Below, piece by piece: positions 24,088 to 37,310 of a stretch of DNA of 64,000 nucleotides. Position 1 is the stretch's first letter, and each line of letters begins with the position of its first letter. The notes below the pieces were generated by a model that saw only the letters and a program-made list of their open reading frames with translations, was not told where the DNA came from and made no database searches. The position numbers and the translations under genes are program-made. Origin of the DNA: Heterohyrax brucei (taxonomy: Eukaryota; Chordata; Mammalia; Hyracoidea; Procaviidae). The stretch is taken from assembly GCA_028571685.1 (NCBI GenBank), contig CM053141.1, positions 75,005,833-75,069,832 on the forward strand. Reading direction: 5' to 3'.

Positions 24088-24572
24088 CTAAAAGACAGAA
24101 AAGGAAATCCTTGGTTGAGTATAAATTACACTACATACCTACTTGGCACACTGAACTTAAAACACTCTATTGGAACAATGTTCATGTTTAGTTAAACAGT
24201 GTTCACATGTTGTTAAAAACCCTTCTATGTTAAGGCAAGAATACACAACAACCTTCAACAGAACACATGACTGAAAGCTGAACACGAAACTTTCTCCAAA
24301 TAAGAGGAGAGTTCCTCTTGCTCCTCATACTGACCCTATGTACCACAGAAGGGAACACTCAGTAGTCCCATGTCATCCTCACAATCACTGCTGTCTGAAC
24401 TCACCATTCCAGCCAGTGCATCAATTCATCTCATTGAGGGTACTCCTCTTTTTTGCTAAGCCTCTCCTTTACCAATCATAATACCCTTAAGCAGGGACAA
24501 GTCCCTGCTTCCAACATGTCCAAAGTCTATCAGATGAAGTCTTGCCATCCTTGCTGCTAATGAACATCTGTA

Positions 24573-24911
24573 GCACAAAGTGATAACAATATATATTTAA
24601 TGAACTGGGGGACTTGGCTAGGGTAACAAATAAAATCATGCTATGACACAGCATTTTATTCCTCTCCTTCTTACCTTCCACTAATATCAAACAGACTGCA
24701 TTTAATAAGACTTCTTTCATTTCATTCTAGCCAGAACAAAGATTGTACAAAAGGTCTATATTTAAGGGACCTCAACCATGGTATTCACTGTAGTCAGTAA
24801 ACAATATAATTTCCAAGGCAAATGAAAAATGTCTACTTATTTTTTCCCTATCTTTTCTTACTCTCTGCTAGTAATCCATTATTAATGTGTTTCATGAAGA
24901 AACAGTGCAAC
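24573..24911 (+). repeat. Duplicated segment, copy B, inside the RTE relic
   Basis: Near-identical to 22673-23003. On the left, RTE sequence stops after GCTAATGAACATCTGTA. On the right it resumes at CTTGTTCGTTCTTCTGGCAG, with a short stretch of RTE missing between them. No poly-A tail and no target-site duplication is visible. That pattern fits a templated insertion or repair filler copied from about 1.9 kb away, rather than transposition. Confidence 0.85.
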
Positions 24912-26207
24912 AACATACTTGTTCGTTCTTCTGGCAGTCCATGGTATATTCAACACTCTTTCTCAGCACTACAACTGAAAAGCACTCATTCATTCTTCTT
25001 TTTTTTTTTAATCCTTGCTCAGCTTTCATACCTATATGAGGTGATTGTAAACACCATGACTTGAGTTAGGTGTACTTCAGGTTTCAAGGTGACATCTTTA
25101 CTTTTTAACGCTTTAAAGAGGCCTTTTGCAGCAGACTTCTCTATGCAATATGTCTTCTGATTTCTTTACTGCTGCTCCCAGAGGTGCTGATCACTGATTT
25201 TCTGTTGATTATCATGGTCCTTACCAGTCCAGTTGTGAGGATTGTTTCCTTCTCTGTGTTAAGGTGTAAGCCATACTGAAGGCCCTATGCTTTGATCTTC
25301 CTCAGTGTTTCAAGTCCTCTTCTCTTTCTGCAGGGAAGGCTGTGTCATCAGCTGGTCATAAGTTAATAAATCTTCATCCAATCCGGAATGCTCCCTTCTT
25401 CTACCTATAGTCCAGCTTCTCAAATTATTCCTCAGTATACAGACTAAGTAAGCATGGCCCAAGGATACAAACCTGATGCACACATTTCTTGATTTTAAAC
25501 CACGCAGTATCCTTTGCTGTTTGAAAGACTGTCTCTTGATCTACATGCAGGTTCTGTATAAAGACAATTAAGTACTTTGGAATTCCCCATCTTTGCACTG
25601 TTATCCATAATTTTTTGCGATCTACACACCTGAATGCCTTTGCACAGTCAATAAAACACAAGTAAATATCTTTCTGGTATTCTCTGCATTCAGCAAGGAT
25701 CCATCTTATATCAGCAGTGAAATCCTTTGTTCCATGTCCTTGTTCTCTGTCCTTTTCTGAATCTGGGTTGAATTTCTGGCAGTTCCCTGTTGATGTACTG
25801 CTGCATCTCCTTTTGAATTATCTTCAGCAAAACTGACTTTTGTGTAATATTAATAATATTGCTTGACAATTTCTGCATTCTGTTAGATCATCCTTCTTCA
25901 GAATGGGTACAAATACGGATCTCTTCCAGTTGGTTGGCTAGATAGTGGTTTTCCAAATTTCTTGGCAGATGAGTGAGCACCTCTAGCACTGCATTCCTTT
26001 GCTGAAACATCTCAACTGGTAATCGGCCAATTCCTGAAGGCTTGCTTTCACCAATACCTTCAGTGCAGCTTGGACTTCTTCCGTTAACACCATCGATTCT
26101 TGATCAGATGCTACATCCTGAAACAGCTGAATGCTGACCAATTCTTTTTCATAGAGTGACTCATGTATTTCTTCCATTTTCATATGATGCTTCCTGTGTT
26201 ATTTAAT

Positions 26208-26366
26208 GGAAACCCTGGTGGTATAGTGGATAAGGGCTACAGCTGTTAACCAAAGGGTTGGCAGTTCAAATCCACCAGGTGCTCCTTGGAAACTTTCTGG
26301 GGCAGTTCTATTCTGTTCTGTAGGATTGCTATGAGTGGAAACTGACTTGATAGCAATGGGTGTGGT
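26208..26366 (+). mobile_element. AfroSINE nested in the RTE relic
   Basis: GGAAACCCTGGTGGTATAGT, GGCAGTTCAAATCCACCAGG, then TAGGATTGCTATGAGTGG. GTGTTATTTAAT before and GTGTCATTTAAT after form the target-site duplication. Confidence 0.9.
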
Positions 26367-26610
26367 GTCATTTAATATTTTTCCCATAGAATCCACCAAT
26401 ATTACAACTGGAGGCTTGAAATGTTTCTTTAGTTTTTCAGCTTGAGAAATGATGAGCATATTTTTCTCTTCTGGTTTTCTAACTCCACATTTTCTAACAC
26501 ACGTCATTACTAATACTTTACTCTGTCTTCCCAAGCCACCCTTTAAAATCTTCTGTTCAGCTCTTTTACTAGTTGTATTTACAGTCATTAGTATTTCTTC
26601 CCCCCCCCCA

Positions 26611-28105
26611 CACATTCTATACTCCAAATACACAGGAACAAAATAGCTGAAAGAATGAATAGTCTGATGGCTGAAAAAAACACAGCCCAGGAGATGAAAA
26701 TGCGTATTTTTATCCAAGAATTCATTGCATAATCACTGATTTAAGTTCTGCTCATGAATCAGTCTGTGATTTCTCTACCAATAAAATCTCCCTTTGGTAT
26801 TCTCCTGAGTATATTAACTATAGACCAGAAAAAAAGTAGATACGACTATTCCAAGGACTGAGTCTACCCTGAAGCAGAAACTCAGAGGAAAAGAAGATCA
26901 AGTCAGAGATGGCGCATGTTAGGAATAAAGTAAAAATCTCAGGAAAAGGGAGAGTGACTACAACAAGAGACTTACAGATTTAAAGTAGAACACTTTCCCT
27001 CTCCCACTGAAGGACGGATAAAATGTTATTCAAACACAGGTCCTGCGACTAAGAACAGCTCTTGTGATGTTACAACCCCTTTGGGATGTAAGTTTCTTCA
27101 TCAGCATAAACAGGATAAAGGCACCTGCTCTGAAGACTAAGAGGGCCCAGTGAGAAAATATATGTGAAAGTTCCTTACACTCTGATGTGTTATCTAAACA
27201 AATATCAGGTATTATGGCATACAGTGCTTTTATCTGTCATGGAAGGGATGAATCAATGGCCTTTTAGCTTCCCACCAATCTGAGAATATAAGTCTATAAA
27301 GATTTCAGTTATGACCTAGTTAAAATGTGTTCCTATTAAAAGGAGGACATAACAGCTAGAGGCACAAAGACCAGAAATGAAAAATGAGACGGTTTTTTTC
27401 ATTTCCGTCCTCTAGAGAAAGCAATACTTCAAATTTTAGGGTGCCACTAATACCTATACAAAGCTTTCACTACTAAGATTTCATTTGGGCATCACATCAT
27501 CCTTACAAAGACACTAATGTGCAAGGCTTCAAACCAGTTCTTCCTGACTTGTCACGGCAGAGGAAGAGACACTGTAACAGATCTGACTTTTTAAAATTTG
27601 GGTAAACATGAACGACAACAGGAAAAATCACGGGCTGAAGCCTTGGAAGAAACTAAATCTCCCTCTTAGAAAACAAGGGCAGAGTACGAATTACATAGCA
27701 ACCAAATCTCCTGCCCTAAGATTTTGCACAGAGTCCAAAACAGCTGTGCCCCATTCAAAAATGGCGGGCACCCACCACATCGCTTTGAATGCACACTGCT
27801 GTCCTCAGTCACACAGAGGCTTCAGAAAAAGCTCACTTTGCCTCTTCTGAGTCTCCCATTCTACATCTTCAATCTGTAATTTTTCTTGTCTGGTTACGAT
27901 TCTGATCACTCAAATTTTAAAAATTTGCATTTCTGCTGGTCTCATTTCATCTGCCATGAATGAACTTGTACCAACTAGTTCAAAGCCTTGCTAACGTTCC
28001 TATACTGAAAAGGAGGAAATTGAGACAGGACCTACTATTCAGTGTCACAAAGTAAATTCACAGTAAAGTCCAGACCAGATATATTTGAGGGGCTCATCAG
28101 AAAAG
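26611..28105. other. MRPS27 intron 3, mostly unrecognised; MIR scraps
   Basis: Weak MIR-like pieces occur near 27088-27180 (TAAGTTTCTTCATCAGCATA) and 27990-28075 (GGAGGAAATTGAGACAGG). No exon seen. Confidence 0.35.
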
Positions 28106-28109
28106 AACT

Positions 28110-28285
28110 TTAGTGGCACAAAGATCTGGTTTTAAAGCCCAACTTTTTCACATATGAACTGTGTGAATTTGGACAAGTTATTCAATTACCCTGAGCTTTA
28201 TCTATAAAACAGAGATAATAATATTTATCTCAAAGGGCTACTGTGAGATTTAACAGAGATAACATATGTTAAGAACCTAGTACAA
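28110..28285 (+). mobile_element. MIR SINE
   Basis: GAACTGTGTGAATTTGGACA, then AAAACAGAGATAATAATATT, AAGGGCTACTGTGAGATTTA and AACCTAGTACAAAG, the classic MIR order. Confidence 0.8.
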
Positions 28286-28295
28286 AGACTGCTGT

Positions 28296-28458
28296 AAAAC
28301 CAAACCAAATCTACTCTCTTGTCAAGTTGATTCCCACTCATAGTGACCCCATATGACAGAGTAGAACTGCTTCACAGAGTTTCCAAAGAGCACCTGGTAG
28401 ATTCAAACTGTCAACCTTAGCAGATGTAGCACTTAACCACTATGCCACTAGGGTTTCC
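28296..28458 (-). mobile_element. AfroSINE, antisense
   Basis: Plus strand runs CACTCATAGTGACCCCATAT, GGTAGATTCAAACTGTCAAC, then CTTAACCACTATGCCACTAG and GGTTTCC, the full short-form SINE in reverse. Confidence 0.88.
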
Positions 28459-28783
28459 ACAGAAGGTGGTAAATAACGGCTATTATCAATTACTATTCCT
28501 AGTTCTTAGCCTGGTATTATTCTCACTACCATCACTCAGCAGCAATTTAACATTAATATGCATTCTTTGTAGACGTTCTCAGCTAACAAATACACTTCCA
28601 ATATTAACAAGTAAATATTACTACTTTGGAAAATGCATCAACTCTTAACAAACAAAACATGCTATAGTAAGAGTAACATATCCTGGAAAAATATTAAGAT
28701 AAATGAGACACAGAACAGCCATTACCAACATTACAATCTGGTAAATTTGTTACATTTTAATTCAGCCAAAGACACCTGCTATC

Positions 28784-29288
28784 TAGTGCTACTATAATAG
28801 AAATATCACAAGTGGATGGCTTTAACAAAGAAAATTTGCTCTCTCACAGTCTAACGGGCTAGAAGACTGAATTCAGGGCACCAGCTCCAGGGTAAAGTTT
28901 TTTCTCTATCTTAGCTCTGGGAGAAGGTCCTTGTCATTAATCCTTCCCTGATTGAGGAACTTCTCAGCACACGGACGCTGAGTCTAAAGGACATGCTATG
29001 CTCTCAGTGCTTCTTTCTCAGTGGTATGAGGTCTCCACATATTTCTGCTCACTTCTCTTTCTTTTATCTCCACAGACTGGCTTAACATACAATCGAATTT
29101 TGTAGACGGGTCCTGCCTCATGAATACAATTGCCTCTGTTCCTGTCACTAACATCACAGAGACAGGATTTTACAAGACATATGAAAATCACATCAGATGA
29201 CAAAATGATGAACAATCATACAACACTGGTAATCATGGCACAGCCAAATTGATACACATTTTGGGGGAACACAATTCAATCCGTGACA
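28784..29288 (-). mobile_element. Solo LTR of MaLR/ERVL-like type
   Basis: On the minus strand it begins TGTCACGGATTGAATTGTG and ends with ..GTAGCACTA. CTATC and CTACC flank it as a likely 5-bp target duplication. The terminal pattern (TGT.. GGATTGAAT.. CAAAATGTGT) recalls mammalian MaLR LTRs. The same family recurs in the other orientation at 58862-59476, where it is split by a SINE. No coding region is attached, so both look like solo LTRs. Confidence 0.7.
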
Positions 29289-29381
29289 CTACCTCACCAT
29301 AAAATATCTATTAGTACTGGCAAAGATATACTCTAGAAAAATATTTCCTATAAAAGGTATTATTTTATACAGCATCATCTA

Positions 29382-30239
<858 letters not shown>

Positions 30240-30560
30240 GGTTTATTCAAGCCAAACACCTAAGTGTCATTCTTGATCCCCATTCTTTTACACAGTCTAT
30301 AACCAATCTGTTGACAAACTTACAGGCTCTACATTTGAAATACATATTTCTCATCACCTCCACTGCTGAGCCATCAGTATTTTTGTCCTTGCCTCAGTTA
30401 CTTTATCCACCCTCCACACAGTCTGACTGGTGCTTTTAAAAGGTAATCAAACATTGTCTTTCTTTTGTTTCAACTAGCCAAAGACTTCTCATGGACTTAC
30501 AGAAAATCCAAAATATTTTTACAACAAACAAATGTTTACATAGTCTTAGTGGGGTTCTTC
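30240..30560 (+). mobile_element. Old L2-like LINE fragment
   Basis: GACTGGTGCTTTTAAAAGGT near 30425, then AGACTTCTCATGGACTTACAG, preceded by TGTCATTCTTGATCCCCATT, the usual order in mammalian L2 3' fragments. Confidence 0.5.
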
Positions 30561-32203
30561 CTTCTTCTGTCTCTTATACTAAAAGGCAAGAAGTTAATTT
30601 ATTGATACAGTCTCAGTTCCAAGAAAAGTGCCACAAAGGGCACTCAATAAAAGCAAATTAATATTGTTTTACTCATTTGCTCACAACATGTATATTAAAC
30701 AGCTCTCTAATAACGTCAAATCTTCATGATGATGTTGTACTTTGAGATGACAGGCAATACACAGAATTAGCCAGTTTTACTCAAAGTTTCTACCATTAAA
30801 AAAGTCAAGATAAAGATCTACTGGTTTAATTAAAATCACAGAATTCTGTATCCTTGTGAGTTTCTAATAGTGCAGAAATGTATCCCTGGTCACTTCTCTA
30901 GCTTGCTACCTCAAGACTCCATCCGAATCCTTCAAACCAAGGCATTGCCAGCCAATGACATCAGCTAGGACCTCAAAAAGACAACAGCTGTAGAACCAGC
31001 ATCTGATGAATAACATTTGCATATTGCAAGTCAGAGAAAGGTCTGCAGCTAAATATAATACGTGACCAACTACTGCACATTAGAGCACTGATGTGATGAA
31101 TGAGGCAGAAAACCACACTGGGCAGGGGCGGCCAGCAAAGCTGGGGCAGCTGCAGCACAGAGGGCAGCACTGCAGGCTTCTGGCCTCTGTGCTGGCAAAG
31201 TGACACTTCACGGCTCAGTGAGGGCCAGCAGACGTCCAAGGTTTTGTTTAACGGTTGTGCCAAATAACATGCTTTCTTGAATGTAGGAACAGATACTACA
31301 GTTGGTGGCAGAGGACAACAAAGACAATATGGGAAAACTGATCAGAAGTTTAGTTTTTCATTTAACAAAACGTAAGCATATAGACAATATGGAAGTAAGC
31401 CCAGCAAATGAAATGTATATACTTCACATATATTTTTTCCTATGTCTCTCTATATAATTATCTATGTAGTAATTGGATATAAATGCCCTTTTTGTTTGAA
31501 GGTAACAATACCATTGATGATGTATGGCTATAAAATATCAGATTCCTTGGCCTACATCTAGCACATTTCTAATTCTATATGTTTGGGGGAGGTCATGGGA
31601 ATGCGAAATTTTAAACAACCATCCCAAGAGATCATGATCAAGCTGATCAAGCACTAGAGTCACTCACTGTTTGAGGATGACCACAGAGGGAACACAAAAG
31701 AAGTCTCTGATATTGCTACTTAGCTCAAAGTGATATTCAGTGTAATTCTGTTTCTGGAATAAGGTGGACTAACTACCATTAAAAAAAGTTCTTTTCCTAC
31801 ACTAAAAATAAAACGCCTAAATAAAACAGTTAAAAGTTTTTTTTCCCCCAAATATATGACTCAGCTTTCTAGGAGGCAGATGTACAAACTTTTGAGTACT
31901 TAAGGGAATACTGAGGGTAGTGCTACCCTGAGTGTCTACAGATACTCAGTGACACAGAACTTGATTTTAACAGCTTGTGGAGGACAGAAGATAAAACCAA
32001 GGTCTTTGTAAGATGAGAAGCTGTTTCAGAGATTCTTAAGGAAAGCCAGGACCACCTAAGGCCACACCTATAGCAAAAAAAACGAACCATAAGAAAATGC
32101 ATCTTACCAAGGTAAAGGGCAAGTAGATTTGTCCTCTGAGGTTTCTCTAAACTATAAAGTCACCCCACATGCCTGTTTAGGTTGCTAATTCATACTTGCT
32201 AAG
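30561..32203. other. MRPS27 intron 2 sequence; GC-richer patch near 31100-31230
   Basis: No exon or clear repeat. A patch around 31120-31230 (GGGCAGGGGCGGCCAGCAAA, CAGCTGCAG) is GC-richer than its surroundings and may be a conserved non-coding element, but nothing in it is diagnostic. Confidence 0.3.
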
Positions 32204-32366
32204 TGAGCTGTGGTGGAGCAGCAGTTTAAGAGCTATAGTTGCTAACCAAAAGAGTCAGCAGTTAAAATCTACCAGGTATGCCTTGGAAACTCTATGGAGC
32301 AGTCTACTGTGTCCTATAGGGCTGCTACTAGCCAGAAGTGACTTGATGGCCACGGGTTTTTGGTTT
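32204..32366 (+). mobile_element. AfroSINE
   Basis: GAGCTGTGGTGGAGCAGCAG, GCTAACCAAAAGAGTCAGCA, CCTATAGGGCTGCTACTAGC, then GGTTTTTGGTTTA. Confidence 0.85.
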
Positions 32367-32469
32367 AGTTATGTGATCCAAAATATACAAATTGAGAATA
32401 TTGTTTAAAGTGGTCTTGATTAGAAAATGCTCTCAGGAACCTAGGAAAAACAAAACAGGGTGAAATAAA

Positions 32470-32800
32470 GAAGCCAAACAAGAGTACACACTGTATGATT
32501 CTATTTACATAAAATTCTAGAACTAAACTAAACTATAGTGACAGAAAACATTTCAGAGGCTGTCTAGGGACTCTCAGGAGGAAGGAAAAATGTAGGGTGG
32601 TAGGATTAAAAACAAGTAGGAGAAAACTCTGCAGGTGATGGCTATGTTCATTATTTTAATTGTGGTGATGACCACAAGGCCATATACATATGTACTATGC
32701 CAAAACTTACCAGAATGTATACTTTAAAGTATTACATAAGTTGACTGGATATAAAGTCTACCTCACCAAAGACATAAAACGGAAACTGTATAAATAAGTT
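32470..32800 (+). mobile_element. Old L1 3'-end-like fragment
   Basis: ATGGCTATGTTCATTATTTT, AATTGTGGTGATGACCACAA, TACATATGTACTATGCCAAAA and TACTTTAAAGTATTAC follow the order of a common old L1 3' end. Confidence 0.55.
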
Positions 32801-32989
32801 AAAGAGCAAGTAAGGCAAGAATCAGTCAACTAAAAGATAGGAGAGAAATTACCCAAAATGTGCCAGACATATAAAGACAAATTATGAATCAGGAGTTAGG
32901 AGACAGAGAAGACAGGCTAAGAAAGTCTAATAAAGATTTGATTGCATTCCCAAAGGAAGTCAATAAAGAGAATGGGTAAGAACAGTACA

Positions 32990-33420
32990 TGATTATATAA
33001 TGGCTGATCATTTTTTAGATTTGATAAAAGATACGGGTTCTCAGATTCAGAAAATACATAACATCAAGTCAAATACGTAACATTAAAGCCATGCCAGAAT
33101 GCATTACTGGGAAACCGAAGAATAAGAGGATCTTAAAAGCAGACAGAAGGAAAAGATGACTTACAAGGAAAACGTAATAATACCAACAGGCATTTTCTCA
33201 ATAGGAACAATAGACGCCAGAGGATTTTCAAACAGCTGAGTGCAAATACTATCAATCTAGAATCGTCATCTAGTAAAACTATGTTTTAAGAATAAGCACA
33301 AAACACACACATTTTTAGACAAACAAAAACAGAGAATTTACCAACAACAAACAATTCATAAAGGAACTTTTAAAGGATGTGTGCTAGAAAGCAGGAGAAC
33401 AACTTCAGATGCTGGAAAGA
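32990..33420 (+). mobile_element. Old L1 ORF1/HAL1-like fragment
   Basis: CTTAAAAGCAGACAGAAGGA, then AATAGACGCCAGAGGATTTT, TTTTTAGACAAACAAAAACA and GAGAATTTACCAACAAC parallel the 3' half of L1 ORF1 (compare KAARF.. and FPGKQKLRDF in the L1 at 4.6 kb). Heavily decayed. Confidence 0.6.
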
Positions 33421-35189
33421 ATAGCAAATCGGTTAAAGAATCAGTTAAAACAGGGTTAAATTCAGAGGGGAAAAAAAGTCCACTATTTAATGTTTTCCCT
33501 TTTTAATGATAAAGTTTGAAGACTAAGCAGTAATACATGCTTAAGGGTGTGTCTGCGTAATGCTATCTAAACACAGGGTGTAGTAAAAGGTGATTACATC
33601 AGAATTTAAGTTAAATATGAATGTTAAAAGTCACTGGACCCTATAGGGGTTAAAAAAAAAACACAGATACAAACAAACACAATAGGACAACTCATAAAGT
33701 AATTACAGAAATAAATATTACGTTAGTAATCACAAAATAATTAAATAACACACTTTCTAGTTAAAAGGCATTGATAAATTAGCTAAAAATACAAAATTTA
33801 GCTATATAAAACATGTGGACACTGAAGAGTTTAAATTCATGGAAAACAATACTAGACAAACTAGTCAAAAAAGAAACTGCAAGCTATATTAATACCAAAC
33901 ACAATAAATGGAATGACAAAAAGCATTCTTGTTACAAATTAGGTGGGTCGTTACATTACAGAGATATTTTACCTTGTTGTATATCAAAATAATACAGTTT
34001 CAAAGTGTATAAAATTCTCAGAAATTGGTAATGTCTTTAAGCCCCACAAAACTAGAAGCTTCTTATGCGAGCATGCAGAAGTTGTGATGAGAAATGTCAC
34101 TGTAGGAAAAATGGCACCTCCACTGAAGCCTGTGGTCCTCAGGTGACCAGGCACAGGCAATTTCAGTTTTTCATGATTGCTAATGCAACCACACATTATC
34201 TTTACCCATTCAGCCAACATTCAGCTTTAAGCTATGGCCCTAGGAATATCTTGTCTAATTTAGGTAACAAAGTACTACATACAAGCTATTTATTATTGTA
34301 CTTCCTAGAAGAAGTAGATGGTCTTGGAAAAGACAGGCTGAAACTATATTTTTGTTTACTATATTTTAAAAGACAAACACTAACTATAGCATGCATAGAA
34401 TAAGAAAATCTAATACAGGAACCGACTCAGACACAGATTCTGAGATTTCTTTCACCAGAAGCTTTAAAGCAGATGGATCCAATACAAGAACAATGTGAAA
34501 GTAAGCTTTGTGTACACACACACTAAGCAACAGAGTAACGAAGGACAAGTCAGTCCCATCTCCAGAAGAGCCAGTAGATGGTAAATATGTAACTTACTAA
34601 CTAAACAGATGTCACAAGGGTGCAAATATCAACCTGACAAAATTCAGGAAAGCAGGCTTCTAAAATCAGGATTTGAAAAACAACTATACCAAGCCAAACA
34701 TTTCCACCGCTGAAATGACACAGCAATACCACACTTCGGCCCATGGGATAAATGTCTGTAAGAGAGGACTGCAGTGCCCAGTTTCTGCCTAAATTCACTT
34801 GTGTTGATGGTGTAATACTCTCTTTGTAATTACAGAGGGAGTTAAAAAAAAAAAAAAAAGCAAACCAAGGGAAAAGATGTTCTTTACTTTGTGATACCAT
34901 ATAAATTGAAAAAAATCAGAAATAAAATACTTAGTTCCATAGGGTTCATAAATCTAACTGAACTCAAGTCACTAGAGCCTTTGCCCCCTATACACACTAA
35001 CTCAAGCCAACTTACATACATCCTCAATTTGACTCTAAATGTCCCCATCAGACCTGCCTTACCATCTCTACTGTAGCCATACCCAGTTTTCCAAAGTGGT
35101 TTTTCTCCTGTGTCCTAGTCACTATGGGCTTTATGCTAATTCAATAGCTACTATTTGGTGAATGCTGATAATCCTCACTCTACCCATTA
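33421..35189. other. MRPS27 intron 2, no clear feature
   Basis: AT-rich, with an A-run near 34842-34859. No exon seen. Short frames only. Confidence 0.35.
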
Positions 35190-35285
35190 CCTACTGCTGC
35201 TGAGTCAACTCCAACTGACAGAGATCCCACAGGTGCTGACTTTTGGGTTAGCAGCCTTAGCTCTTAACCACTGAGCTTCCCCAAC
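35190..35285 (-). mobile_element. AfroSINE fragment, antisense
   Basis: GCTGAGTCAACTCCAACTGA, then GGGTTAGCAGCCTTAGCTCT and TAACCACTGAGC. The middle is deleted. Confidence 0.65.
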
Positions 35286-36029
35286 ACATTTGGCATGTTA
35301 ACAGAGAAATTTTACAGGCAATGCTTGAATCCAGTGTTTATTTTAGCCAAAGGGAAGCTTAACAAATAAATAGTCAAAAACTGAAATCTGACTGAAGTTG
35401 AAAAGCCTAAGAACTCTCAGGAGTTCTCCAGAGCACAGATGAAGAACAAATACCCTATCAATTTAAAAAAAAAAAAAAATTGCAATGGATTAAAATACTT
35501 CAAATGCATAAATCCGCACAGTCATAAAGAAAAAGAGAAAAATCTCATTGATCACCTTTGCAAGACACTAGTGAATCAACTCATTAATCTGCAAACTGCC
35601 TCCTCTGTACAAACTGTACCTCAGGGTAACTACACTGCTGATGAAGGAAAATAATCTTATAAAAACCTTCCAGATAATAAACGACAGAAGGAAGACAGAG
35701 AAACACAGTAAGTAACACCACAGGGATGAACTCAGTAAATCCAGAATGCAGAAAACGCTCCAGGACAAAAGATCTGGTTTCTTCAACAAATCAACTGTGA
35801 GAAAGAGAAAACAAAACCTATAGATTAAATACACGTAAGAGACATCTCAACACACTGCAATGTATGCACCTTATCAGGATTCCATTTCAACAGCCTGTTT
35901 ATTTTCAAAAAAATGTGCAGGACATTTGAGGAAATATGAACACTAATTGAATATTTAATAATGATAAGAAGTTTCATATTATACATGAGAATGGTATTAC
36001 AGTTTTAATTTTTTTAATACTTCTTTTAG
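35286..36029. other. MRPS27 intron 2, no feature recognised
   Basis: No exon or repeat supported. An A-run lies at 35465-35478. Confidence 0.35.
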
Positions 36030-36030
36030 A

Positions 36031-36209
36031 AGGAGCACAGGTGGCACCTTCCGAAAGGTAGGCAGTTCAAACCCAACAGGCCCTCTGTGGGAGTAAGAAG
36101 TGGCGGTACACTTTCACAGAGATTTATACCCTTGGAAGCCTTATTGGGGCGATTCTACTCTTTACTACAGGGTGCTATGTGTCAGGACTGACTCAGCGGC
36201 AGTGGAGTA
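36031..36209 (+). mobile_element. AfroSINE, long form
   Basis: GGTAGGCAGTTCAAACCCAA, AAGTGGCGGTACACTTTCAC, then GTGTCAGGACTGACTCAGCG. TCTTTTAGA on both sides is the target-site duplication. Confidence 0.82.
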
Positions 36210-36362
36210 TCTTTTAGAGATGCAGATAAAATAATCTGATAATTAGGTTGCGTTAAAAAGTAATCTTGGACAGAGACTGAAGGAAAAACGGCACAGAAGT
36301 GATAACTCTGAAGCCCGGTGACAGTACACAGAGGCTAATTATATTATTCTACTTCTGTACAA

Positions 36363-36572
36363 GGAGCCCTGGTGCCACAGCAGGCTAAGAGCTTGGCTGC
36401 TAATCAAAAGGTTGGTAGTTCAAACCCACCAGTTGCTACATGAAAGAAAGTTGTGGCAGTCTGCTTCTGTGAAAATTGCAGCTTTGGAAACCCGATAGGG
36501 TAGTTCTACTTTGTCCTATAGGGTCACTATGAGCCAAAAATCAACTCGATAACAAGTGTGGGTTTGAGGTTT
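36363..36572 (+). mobile_element. AfroSINE, long form
   Basis: GGAGCCCTGGTGCCACAGCA, GGTTGGTAGTTCAAACCCAC, TGTGGCAGTCTGCTTCTGTG, then CCTATAGGGTCACTATGAGC. A well-preserved copy with the extra middle block. Confidence 0.9.
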
Positions 36573-36929
36573 CTTTAATTTGGATCTTCACTCAAACAAA
36601 GTATTTACAAAAATACTTATGAGGCGGTGATAGCTGCATATTTACCAGATACTTGATGATATTTAAGGTGTAATTAATATTTTAGATAGAACAATGATTT
36701 AAAAGTCCTTAGTTTTTGGAGACAAATATTGAAATACTTATGAAGTGATATGCTATCTGGAATTTGCTTGAAAATAATTCAATGGACTGGGATAGGAGAA
36801 TATGTGGAGATAGAAATGATGTAAAGGTTGCCTGTGTGCTGATAATTGCTGAAATTAAGTGATAAAGAGGATTCCTTATGCTCTTCTCTGTACTTATGCA
36901 TACGTTTTAAATTTTCTGTTATAAAGTAC

Positions 36930-37085
36930 GGAAACCCCAGCGTGTAGTGATGAAGAGCTACGGCTGCTAACTAAAGCGTCAGCCGTTCAAATCCACCAGG
37001 TTCTCCCTGGAAACCCTATGGGACAGTTCTACTCTGTCCTTTAGGGTTGCTGCCTATGAGTTGGAATCAATTCGATGGCAATTTA
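36930..37085 (+). mobile_element. AfroSINE, short form
   Basis: GGAAACCCCAGCGTGTAGTG, CGTTCAAATCCACCAGG, TTTAGGGTTGCTGCCTATGA, then TTCGATGGCAATTTATTATT. Confidence 0.88.
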
Positions 37086-37109
37086 TTATTATTGTTATTA
37101 CTATAAAAC

Positions 37110-37310
37110 ATTTTCAAAATTAACCTGTGGTAGAAGTCAGGATAGCGGTTACCTGTGAGGAACAGAGGTGGTGACTGAGAAGGTCTTCTGGATGCTATGA
37201 ATGTATTTCCTGCACATATTTCTTCACTTTCTGATAGTTCATCAATCTGTGCATTATGACTTGTGCACTTTTCAGTATACATATTACACTGCAATTAAAA
37301 AAAATTTAAA
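37110..37310 (+). mobile_element. Old L1 3'-end-like fragment
   Basis: GGTAGAAGTCAGGATAGCGG, TTACCTGTGAGGAACAGAGG, then GTGCATTATGACTTGTGCAC and TATTACACTGCAATTAAAAA, the familiar order of an old LINE 3' end. Confidence 0.55.

Larger units (their letters stand above)
24305..26610 (-). mobile_element. RTE/BovB-type LINE relic, antisense
   Basis: The minus strand encodes decayed RTE ORF2. At 25425-25661 the RT palm reads CFIDCAKAFRCVDRKKLW, corresponding to the first catalytic motif region. At 25983-26183 and 26370-26605 lie more N-terminal linker sequences (ALKVLVKASLQELADYQL). The 3' tail faces left at about 24305. It is interrupted by the duplicated segment copy B (24573-24911) and by an AfroSINE (26208-26366). 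Many frameshifts. It sits in MRPS27 intron 3 in the gene's sense orientation. Confidence 0.85.

Noticed and set aside
26199-26717. 172-codon minus-strand frame
   Set aside because: Consists of an AfroSINE read backward plus RTE linker sequence, so not a gene.
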